Shown here piece after piece: positions 1 to 5,107 of a DNA stretch of 5,107 nucleotides; position 1 is the stretch's first letter; each line of letters opens with the position of its first letter. A program made the position numbers and the translations under genes. Source of the DNA: Prevotellaceae bacterium (GTDB lineage: Bacteria; Bacteroidota; Bacteroidia; Bacteroidales; UBA932). The notes under the pieces were generated by a model. It had not been told where the DNA came from. It searched no databases and worked only from the letters and a program-made list of their open reading frames with translations. The stretch spans positions 1 through 5,107 of the forward strand of contig JAIRMD010000155.1 in the NCBI GenBank assembly GCA_031258915.1, read 5' to 3'.

Positions 1-573
1 TTGACGGGCTGGTACACCTACACCCAAGCCTACGGCAAAAACAACGACGCAGAAAAAGCCTTTACGGTGGAAAACGGCGTGCTGCACTTTGACGGCGAAA
101 GCATGGGCTACCTCTGCACAGAGGAGGCCTTCAAAAATTACTACCTGCGCGTAGTGTTCCGCTGGGGCGAAAAGAAGTACGCGCCGCGCTTAGACCGCCC
201 GCGCGACAGCGGCATCCTCTACCACTTCCCCGACACCGCGCCGGACAACGTTTGGCCGCTCTCCATCGAGTGTCAGGTGCAGGAGAACGATTGCGGCGAC
301 TACTACTTGGTGGGCGCCACCTCGCTCGAATCCCCCAACCTCAGCCCCGAAGGGCAGCCCTACAGGGTTGTGCGCATGGCCAACCTCGAAAAGCCTGCGC
401 CGGAGTGGAACACCATCGAAATCATTTGCCTCGACAACGTCTCGGAGCACTACGTGAACGGCGAAAAGGTGAACGAAGCCTATAACCTTTCGGTGGCCGA
501 AGGAAAAATACTCCTACAGCTGGAGGCCGCCGAAGTATTCTACAAATCGGTGGACTTGCTGCCGCTGAAGTAA
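1..573 (+). CDS. DUF1080 / 3-keto-disaccharide hydrolase-like protein, 5' partial
   Basis: The reading frame is open from the first base and ends at TAA 571-573, giving 190 residues. The TTG at base 1 is probably an internal Leu codon, because the visible protein begins mid-domain at LTGW. Family members normally start further upstream, often with a secretion signal, which is not visible here. The features seen fit the concanavalin-like beta-sandwich of the DUF1080 family (PF06439): an early GW, FTVENGVLHFDG near residues 21-32, then RDSGILYHF near 68-76, then SIECQVQENDCGD near 88-100, and a C-terminal VNGEKVNEA strand near 151-159. Some family members hydrolyse 3-keto-glycosides, and others are carbohydrate-binding or uncharacterised, so the substrate is unknown. 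Bacteroidota homologues are usually exported. GC content is high, as in the later part of thiC. The gene converges on purE with a 16-bp gap. The family call is firm; the biochemical role is inferred. Confidence 0.82.
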   Translation: MTGWYTYTQAYGKNNDAEKAFTVENGVLHFDGESMGYLCTEEAFKNYYLRVVFRWGEKKYAPRLDRPRDSGILYHFPDTAPDNVWPLSIECQVQENDCGDYYLVGATSLESPNLSPEGQPYRVVRMANLEKPAPEWNTIEIICLDNVSEHYVNGEKVNEAYNLSVAEGKILLQLEAAEVFYKSVDLLPLK

Positions 574-589
574 GGTGGCAAAATTTCAC

Positions 590-1120
590 CTAACGCGGAT
601 TTTCGATAGCATCAGCGCTCAACGCTTTGATTTTTTGCTTAACTTCTTCATTTGCAGCAATTACCTTTGCGGCCATATCTGCTTTTAGGCCTATTAGCTG
701 CTGCTGCACCTGCGGTTCGCCTATGCCGATAATCTGCGCAGCAAGAATGGCCGCATTCTTTGCCCCGTTGAGCGCTACCGCTGCTACGGGAACACCTGCG
801 GGCATCTGCAAAATAGAAAGTATTGAATCCCAGCCGTCAATGGAGTTTAACGATTTAATGGGCACGCCAATCACCGGCAGCGGGGTGAACGCCGCTACCA
901 CGCCGGGCAAGTGCGCTGCGCCGCCTGCCGCCGCAATAAATACCTTGACGCCGCGCGTATGCGCATTTTTTGCCAAATCGGCAACCAAATCGGCGGTGCG
1001 ATGCGCCGAAAGAGCGTTCACTTCAAACTCTATGCTATTCTCCCTGAGAAATTTAAATGCCTCCTCCAGCACAGGTAAATCGGAGGCGCTGCCCATAATA
1101 ACGCTAACTTTAGCTGACAT
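590..1120 (-). CDS. purE: N5-carboxyaminoimidazole ribonucleotide mutase (PurE)
   Basis: This gene encodes a cytosolic enzyme of de novo purine synthesis. Class I PurE moves the carboxylate of N5-CAIR to carbon 4 to give CAIR, working after PurK. The product is 176 residues, close to the usual 160-175. Motifs in order are GSASDLP (10-16, phosphate and ribose site), SAHRT (38-42, with the conserved active-site His40), AGGAAHLPG (65-73), PVIGVP (82-87) and QMPAGVPV (105-112). The normal Pro after SAHRT is Ala here. I chose the ATG at 1118-1120 because MSAKVSVIMGS is where the family begins. The frame stays open to an ATG at 1196-1198, but that would add 26 residues, partly encoded by a short tandem repeat, that do not look like PurE. 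No Shine-Dalgarno is visible. purE is divergent from hpt and convergent with the DUF1080 gene. Class I rather than AIR carboxylase class II is inferred from overall similarity. Confidence 0.96.
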   Translation of the reverse strand: MSAKVSVIMGSASDLPVLEEAFKFLRENSIEFEVNALSAHRTADLVADLAKNAHTRGVKVFIAAAGGAAHLPGVVAAFTPLPVIGVPIKSLNSIDGWDSILSILQMPAGVPVAAVALNGAKNAAILAAQIIGIGEPQVQQQLIGLKADMAAKVIAANEEVKQKIKALSADAIENPR

Positions 1121-1142
1121 GATAAATATTTTTACTGAAAAA

Positions 1143-1175
1143 TGTAGTAGTAGTGTAGTAATAATGTAGTAATTT
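1143..1175. repeat. Three tandem 11-bp direct repeats in the purE leader
   Basis: Three head-to-tail units begin with the identical heptamer TGTAGTA at 1143, 1154 and 1165. The full units are tgtagtagtag, tgtagtaataa and tgtagtaattt. The period is exactly 11 bp, about one helical turn. On the purE sense strand the repeated core is TACTACA. The array starts 22 bp upstream of the purE ATG and would lie in the 5' untranslated leader if transcription starts near the TAnnTTTG boxes at 1196-1213. It could be an operator, an mRNA element or simple slippage; the sequence alone does not decide. Confidence 0.6.
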
Positions 1176-1195
1176 CGTCCGATTTTTATAGCGTG

Positions 1196-1213
1196 CAAAC
1201 TTACGCAAATTTA
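1196..1213 (-). promoter_or_regulatory. Candidate purE promoter: two tandem TAnnTTTG boxes
   Basis: Read on the minus strand, TAAATTTG (1213-1206) and TAAGTTTG (1203-1196) both match the Bacteroidota -7 consensus TAnnTTTG and are 10 bp apart. They point toward purE and would give a leader of roughly 70-80 nt. The matching -33 TTTG is not clear: the nearest candidate is TTCG at 1233-1230, whose 16-bp spacing is shorter than usual. The call is tentative. I could not pick a convincing promoter for the divergent hpt; TAATTTTT at 1246-1253 is a near match without a good -33 partner. Confidence 0.3.
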
Positions 1214-1285
1214 GCGTATGAATAGGTAGCGAACTCCGATTTTCGTAATTTTTTCACTCTACTTTCACCTCGTTATGTTGTTAAA

Positions 1286-1861
1286 ATGCTTAATATGAAG
1301 CAAATAAAATTGCATGATAAAATATTTCGGATGAGCATCTCGGAGCAGGAAATTGACAAAGCGATACAAGCTGTTGCGGACAAAATCAACGCCGACCACA
1401 AGGGCGACGATAGCATACCGCTATTTCTGTCTGTGCTCAACGGCGCGTTTATGTTTGCCTCCAGCTTGCTTAAACGTATTACGTTTCCGTGCGAAATATC
1501 GTTTGTCAAGCTGGCATCGTACCACGGCGAGCGCAGCTGCGGTAAGGTTACCGAGCTCATCGGCATTAGCGATGCGCTGGTGGGGCGAGATATAATTGTT
1601 ATTGAGGACATTGTAGATACAGGTAACACCTACGAATCGCTCATGGCAACGCTCATGCGCCATAAACCCCGCTCGGTAAAAATTGCTGCCATGCTGATCA
1701 AGCCCGAAGTATATCGAAAAACGCTGCCCGTTGACTACATCGCCATGCAAATCCCTAACGATTTTATTGTTGGATACGGGTTAGATTATAATGGGTTGGG
1801 ACGCAACTTGCCCAATATTTATGCGATGGTACAATGGGAAGTAAATTCATCGGAATTATAA
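1286..1861 (+). CDS. hpt: Hypoxanthine phosphoribosyltransferase
   Basis: This is a cytosolic purine-salvage enzyme that joins hypoxanthine (and usually guanine) to PRPP, giving IMP or GMP and pyrophosphate. The product is 191 residues, slightly longer than the usual 175-185. Type I phosphoribosyltransferase features are clear: LSVLNGAFMFA near 48-58, the flexible-loop region SFVKLASYHGERSCGKV near 72-88 with the Ser-Tyr pair, and the PRPP-binding motif VIEDIVDTGNT (105-115) with its paired acidic residues. The C-terminal purine-binding region is IPNDFIVGYGLDYNGLGRNLP. ATG 1286 follows an A-rich stretch. ATG 1295, three codons on, would begin MKQIKLHDK, which fits many homologues equally well, so the start is uncertain by three residues. 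It is divergent from purE and followed by adk after 25 bp, probably on one transcript. A short C-terminal tail beyond the conserved region is unremarkable. Confidence 0.96.
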   Translation: MLNMKQIKLHDKIFRMSISEQEIDKAIQAVADKINADHKGDDSIPLFLSVLNGAFMFASSLLKRITFPCEISFVKLASYHGERSCGKVTELIGISDALVGRDIIVIEDIVDTGNTYESLMATLMRHKPRSVKIAAMLIKPEVYRKTLPVDYIAMQIPNDFIVGYGLDYNGLGRNLPNIYAMVQWEVNSSEL

Positions 1862-1886
1862 ATCACTGAACTTTTTGGCTACGTAA

Positions 1887-2477
1887 ATGTTAAACATTGT
1901 TTTACTGGGCGCACCGGGAGCCGGCAAAGGCACGCAAGCCGCCAGATTAGTAGAAAAATACAAGCTTGTGCACCTCTCAACGGGCGATATGCTTCGCGAC
2001 GAAATTGCCCGCTGCTCCAAGCATGGGATTATTGCCAAGCAGCTGATAAATAGCGGCCAGCTGGTTCCGGACAGCATGGTAGCGTCAATGATAGCGGAAA
2101 AAATAAAGGCGCACAGAGCGTCGAATGGCTTCATTTTTGATGGGTTTCCGCGCACCATCCCTCAAGCGGAAATGCTGGATAGCATGTTGCCGGAGCATGG
2201 CTTGTGCGTTACCGGTATGGTTGCGCTCAGCGCCCCCGAAGACGAGCTTGTTCGCCGCTTGCTGAGCCGCGGCAAGTGCTCCGGTCGCGCCGATGACCAA
2301 AATGAAGAAATCATTCGTAACCGGATAGCCGTGTACCACGAAAAAACCGCGCCGTTAGTTGGATACTACGCTGCGCAGGGCAAGCATGTTTCGGCGAAAG
2401 GGGTGGGAAGCGTGGAGGAAATTTTTCTCACCCTCTGCTCTGCCATCGACAAGTTCAAGCAGCATGGGGAATTATAG
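1887..2477 (+). CDS. adk: Adenylate kinase, short-LID form
   Basis: This gene encodes a cytosolic nucleoside monophosphate kinase that interconverts ATP plus AMP and two ADP. The product is 196 residues, close to the roughly 190 of Bacteroidales Adk. Visible features are the P-loop GAPGAGKGT (8-16), the NMP-binding segment STGDMLR (31-37, with Arg37), GQLVPD (57-62), FDGFPRT (84-90, with Asp85 and Arg89) and the LID region SRGKCSGRADD (127-137), followed by Arg144 and Arg146. The LID is the reduced kind: there is no inserted 27-residue domain and no zinc-binding Cys set as in longer Adk proteins. The ATG is placed directly before the first beta strand MLNIVLLG, as in the family. No Shine-Dalgarno is visible. 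It follows hpt by 25 bp; adjacency of hpt and adk is, from memory, common in Bacteroidales. thiC follows after 56 bp. Confidence 0.97.
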   Translation: MLNIVLLGAPGAGKGTQAARLVEKYKLVHLSTGDMLRDEIARCSKHGIIAKQLINSGQLVPDSMVASMIAEKIKAHRASNGFIFDGFPRTIPQAEMLDSMLPEHGLCVTGMVALSAPEDELVRRLLSRGKCSGRADDQNEEIIRNRIAVYHEKTAPLVGYYAAQGKHVSAKGVGSVEEIFLTLCSAIDKFKQHGEL

Positions 2478-2533
2478 GAATTAGGAGCTACGAATAAACC
2501 TCGTGATGGCCGGATAAAATTAATTTACATAAG

Positions 2534-4234
2534 ATGCATAATTTTATAAAAAACAGCTCCAAGCGCATATCTTATCCCTCTTCGCGGAAGATTTACGTGC
2601 AAGGCAAAATACACAACATTAAAGTCGGGATGCGCCAAATATCTTTGCTGGATACGATTTCCGTTGAGAACGGAGTAGAGAAGAGCGAAAAAAACGCCCC
2701 CGTTGTTGTTTACGACACCAGCGGCGCTTACTCCGATAGTGACTCTGCCATTGATATAGGCAAAGGCCTGCATCGCCTGCGCGAGCCATGGATTGAGCGC
2801 CGAAACGATACCGAAAAGCTGCTGTCATTTTCGTCTGCCTACTGCCGAAAACGCCTTGCGGACGCAAGCCTCAACGCCATCCGTTTTCCGCCTGTAAACC
2901 TCCCTCGGCGAGCCGCAAAAGGGAAAAACATCACGCAAATGTACTACGCCCGGCAGGGCGTAGTTACGCCCGAAATGGAGTACGTAGCCATTCGCGAAAA
3001 CGGGCAGAATGAAGCGCTGGGAATAGCGACGCACGTCACGCCCGAATTTGTCCGCGACGAAGTGGCGGCGGGGCGCGCGGTTATCCCCGCCAACATCAAC
3101 CACCCCGAAGCGGAGCCGATGATTATCGGGACAAATTTCTTGGTGAAAATAAACACCAACATCGGCAGCTCCGCCCTGTCGTCGGGGATTGACGAGGAGG
3201 TGGAGAAAGCGGTTTGGAGCTGCAAGTGGGGCGGGGATACGCTGATGGACTTGTCCACCGGCGGCAACATCCACGAAACGCGGGAGTGGATTATCCGCAA
3301 TACGCCCGTACCGGTGGGGACGGTGCCGGTGTATCAGGCGCTGGAAAAGGTGAACGGAAAAATAGCGGATCTCTGCTGGGAAGTCTACCGCGACACGCTG
3401 GTTGAGCAGTGCGAGCAGGGCGTGGACTACTTCACCATTCACGCCGGATTGCTCCGCGCACACCTGCCGTTAGCCAGGCAGCGCCTAACCGGCATCGTTT
3501 CCCGCGGCGGCTCAATTATCGCCAGCTGGATGGCGCAGCGGGGAGAGGAGAATTTTTTCTACACCCGCTTTGGCGACATCTGCGAAATACTGAAGCAGTA
3601 CGACGTTGCGGTTTCTTTGGGCGACGGCCTCCGTCCCGGCTCCATCCGCGACGCTAACGACGCCGCCCAGCTCGCCGAGCTTGCCGTTCTGGGAGAGCTT
3701 ACCCTGACGGCTTGGAAGCATCAGGTGCAGGTTTTGGTAGAAGGCCCCGGCCATGTGCCCATGCACAAGGTAAAGGCCAACGTGGATGAGCAGGTGAAGC
3801 ACTGCCACGGCGCTCCGTTCTACACGCTCGGCCCGCTGACCACCGACATTGCTCCGGGCTACGACCACATCACCTCAGCCATTGGCGCGGCGCAAATCGC
3901 GTGGTACGGCACGGCCATGATTTGCTACGTTACGCCCAAGGAGCACTTGGGGCTGCCGGACAAGGAGGACGTTCGCGCCGGCGTGGTTGCCTACAAGGTA
4001 GCCGCTCACGCCGCCGACCTTGCAAAGGGATGCCCCGGCGCGCAAGTCCGGGACGACGCTTTGAGCAAAGCCCGCTTCGACTTCCGGTGGAGAGACCAGC
4101 TTAACCTGTCGCTCGACCCCGAAAAAGCGCTCGAATACTACAGGGCCGGTCGCACGGGCGACGACAGCGACCACTGCACCATGTGCGGCCCGCACTTCTG
4201 CGCCATGAAGCTGACAAAAGGAATCTGCCCGTGA
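2534..4234 (+). CDS. thiC: Phosphomethylpyrimidine synthase (ThiC)
   Basis: ThiC is a non-canonical radical SAM enzyme that rearranges AIR into HMP phosphate, the pyrimidine half of thiamin. The product is 566 residues. An N-terminal ThiC-associated domain (about 1-115, with YPSSRKIYVQG at 14-24) precedes the barrel core. Core motifs are YARQGVVTPEMEYVAIREN (138-156), PANINHPE (185-192), DLSTGGNIHETREWIIRN (239-256), SRGGSI (323-328), SLGDGLRPGS (361-370), EGPGHVPMH (403-411), GPLTTDIAPGYDHIT (433-447) and TPKEHLGLP (467-475). His407 and His471 are the expected metal ligands. The C-terminal CX2CX4C cluster motif is intact at Cys548, Cys551 and Cys556. The protein ends only ten residues after Cys556, shorter than usual, and carries unusual stretches near 306-312 and 331-337. 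The first 70 or so codons look poorer in GC than the rest. It lies 56 bp after adk with no TPP riboswitch or Shine-Dalgarno in the gap. The family call is very secure. Confidence 0.97.
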   Translation: MHNFIKNSSKRISYPSSRKIYVQGKIHNIKVGMRQISLLDTISVENGVEKSEKNAPVVVYDTSGAYSDSDSAIDIGKGLHRLREPWIERRNDTEKLLSFSSAYCRKRLADASLNAIRFPPVNLPRRAAKGKNITQMYYARQGVVTPEMEYVAIRENGQNEALGIATHVTPEFVRDEVAAGRAVIPANINHPEAEPMIIGTNFLVKINTNIGSSALSSGIDEEVEKAVWSCKWGGDTLMDLSTGGNIHETREWIIRNTPVPVGTVPVYQALEKVNGKIADLCWEVYRDTLVEQCEQGVDYFTIHAGLLRAHLPLARQRLTGIVSRGGSIIASWMAQRGEENFFYTRFGDICEILKQYDVAVSLGDGLRPGSIRDANDAAQLAELAVLGELTLTAWKHQVQVLVEGPGHVPMHKVKANVDEQVKHCHGAPFYTLGPLTTDIAPGYDHITSAIGAAQIAWYGTAMICYVTPKEHLGLPDKEDVRAGVVAYKVAAHAADLAKGCPGAQVRDDALSKARFDFRWRDQLNLSLDPEKALEYYRAGRTGDDSDHCTMCGPHFCAMKLTKGICP

Positions 4235-4293
4235 TTTTCCGGCACCTCAGCTAACACCAGCAAGGACGGCAGCGTGCGCCAACAGTGCATGAG
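4235..4293. other. Convergent gap between thiC and the acetyltransferase gene, no signal seen
   Basis: These 59 bp separate two stop codons on opposite strands, so a bidirectional terminator would be expected. I see no strong inverted repeat followed by a T tract on either strand; the only pairing, GGC 4268-4270 with GCC 4278-4280, is trivial. In the frame one base off from thiC, the stretch stays open to a TGA at 4291, which bears on the possible ThiC C-terminal slip. Confidence 0.4.
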
Positions 4294-5107
4294 CTATATG
4301 TTTTCTTTAATGTAGCAGCGGGTGCGAAACAGCAGCTCTTTTTCGTAGTTGCTCCAAATACCCAGCGCGTTGATGTTGGATTCCAGCTGCGAAGAGGAAA
4401 TGGCTGCTTTGATGCGATGCTTAATGTACAGCTCGTTCATGGCTACGTAGTACAGCGAATGAATTCCGCGGTGTTGCCATTCGGGGAGCACGCCGTTGAC
4501 GTATAAATCTATCTCGGAGTACTTGCGAAGCGCTTTCAGGACGTGAATAAACCCGAAAGGAAAAAGCCTTCCCTCTGCCTTTTGGAATGCCCGCGAGAGC
4601 GTGGGCATGCTAAGCCCGAAGCCCACCACGTTGTCTTTGCTGTCTAAAATAAAGCAGAGCAGCTCGGGACGTACAAAAGAAAAAAACGATTTTACGTAGT
4701 AGTCTATTTGTTCGGGCGTCAGCTGTACAAAGCCATAAATATTTTCCCACGATGCGTTGACGGCTTCAAAAAATTTGCGGGTGTAGGGCATAATATCTCT
4801 TTTCTTTTTGAAGATTACCGTGCGCAGGTTGTACTTGCACGCAATAGCTTGGTTAATTCGCCGTATTTTGTCGGGCACGGGTTGCGAGGCGTTGAGGCGG
4901 TACTGCAGCCAGTCTACGGCCTTTCCGTATCCGTGCTTTTCGAGGTGCTGCGGGTAGTAGGGGTAGTTGTAGGGGCTGATGATGGGCGGCAAATGCTCGA
5001 ATCCTTCCACCAGCATTCCTTCAATGTCGAAATCGGTAAACCCCAAGGGGCCTTGAACGCCAGTCATGCCCTTGCTTTTGCTCCATTGCTCCGCCGCTTT
5101 CAGCAGC
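4294..5107 (-). CDS. GNAT-family N-acetyltransferase-like protein, 5' partial
   Basis: The frame stays open to the right edge, giving 270 whole codons before TAG (4296-4294). The ATG at 5067 is probably internal, because the upstream residues LLKAAEQWSKSKG run smoothly into MTGVQGPLGFTDFD. This matches a Bacteroidota family of about 370-380 residues as I remember it, so roughly the first 100 residues lie outside. Numbering from the Met at 5067: GPLGFTDFDIEGMLVEGFE (6-24) and YNYPYYPQHLEKHGYGKAVDW (33-53) are hallmarks of the N-terminal half. A GNAT-like fold follows, with FILDSKDNVVGFGLSMP (139-155), strand LYVNGVLPEWQHRGIHSL (188-205, the acetyl-CoA pyrophosphate loop region) and SSQLESNINAL (225-235). 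The acetyl acceptor is unknown, and activity itself is inferred from the fold. No signal peptide or membrane segment is seen. The gene is convergent with thiC, so it is not in the same operon. Confidence 0.82.
   Translation of the reverse strand, partial: LLKAAEQWSKSKGMTGVQGPLGFTDFDIEGMLVEGFEHLPPIISPYNYPYYPQHLEKHGYGKAVDWLQYRLNASQPVPDKIRRINQAIACKYNLRTVIFKKKRDIMPYTRKFFEAVNASWENIYGFVQLTPEQIDYYVKSFFSFVRPELLCFILDSKDNVVGFGLSMPTLSRAFQKAEGRLFPFGFIHVLKALRKYSEIDLYVNGVLPEWQHRGIHSLYYVAMNELYIKHRIKAAISSSQLESNINALGIWSNYEKELLFRTRCYIKENI

Noticed and set aside
573..591. Small hairpin (a 6-bp stem including one G-T pair, loop 579-585) spanning the gap between the DUF1080 stop and the purE stop, considered as a bidirectional terminator.
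   Set aside because: The stem is short and neither strand has a T tract after it, so it does not meet the usual form of an intrinsic terminator.
1121..1198. Longer PurE starting at the ATG at 1198, adding 26 residues.
   Set aside because: The extension is coded largely by the TAC/TAG repeat and AT-rich leader, and PurE homologues begin at the MSAKVSVIMGS position.
1178..1243. Nine-base direct repeat TCCGATTTT at 1178-1186 and 1235-1243 in the purE-hpt spacer.
   Set aside because: It is a single short pair with a 57-bp offset in AT-rich DNA; chance is a sufficient explanation.
2482..2487. AGGAG-like sequence after adk, considered as the ribosome binding site of thiC.
   Set aside because: It lies more than 40 bases before the thiC ATG and no in-frame start exists at the right distance.
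2506..2517. Tiny upstream reading frame ATG GCC GGA TAA before thiC, considered as a leader peptide.
   Set aside because: Only three codons, no plausible ribosome site at the right distance, and no attenuator-like structure around it.
2825..3463. Long open frames antisense to thiC, and similar ones opposite purE and the DUF1080 gene.
   Set aside because: They are shadows of GC-biased codon use in strongly conserved genes and show no recognisable protein features.
1..5107. Search by eye for CRISPR arrays, tRNA or rRNA genes, insertion sequences, attachment sites, and toxin or defence genes.
   Set aside because: Nothing matching was seen: the window is densely filled with housekeeping genes and short gaps.

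Overview
The window looks like chromosomal DNA from a member of the Bacteroidota, most likely Bacteroidales. Four things point there. The proteins resemble Bacteroides-type homologues: a short-LID adenylate kinase, a Bacteroidales-type Hpt, and a long GNAT protein with a characteristic N-terminal half. A DUF1080-type protein is present. Recognisable Shine-Dalgarno sequences are absent at the usual distance before the starts. TAnnTTTG-like boxes of the Bacteroidota promoter type occur in the purE leader. This assignment rests on remembered family sequences, not on a search.

Layout from left to right. (1) The 3' part of a DUF1080 / 3-keto-disaccharide hydrolase-like gene on +, with its 5' end outside the window. 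(2) purE on -, tail to tail with gene 1 and separated by only 16 bp. (3) A 165-bp divergent intergenic region holding candidate purE promoter boxes and three 11-bp direct repeats. (4) hpt, adk and thiC on +, separated by 25 bp and 56 bp, which could be one transcription unit. (5) A 59-bp convergent gap with no recognisable signal. (6) A GNAT-family acetyltransferase-like gene on - that runs off the right edge, so its N-terminal part is missing.

The middle of the window has a nucleotide theme. PurE acts in de novo IMP synthesis just after aminoimidazole ribonucleotide (AIR). Hpt salvages hypoxanthine and guanine to IMP and GMP. Adk balances AMP, ADP and ATP. ThiC removes AIR from the purine pathway to make the thiamin pyrimidine. 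purE and thiC therefore sit on the two sides of the AIR branch point, flanking the salvage genes. No TPP riboswitch is visible directly before thiC.

I found no new defence, mobile or RNA system here. All genes belong to known families. The points worth a second look are the phased repeats in the purE leader, the riboswitch-less thiC behind purine genes, the short ThiC C-terminus that a one-base slip would extend, and local substitutions in ThiC.
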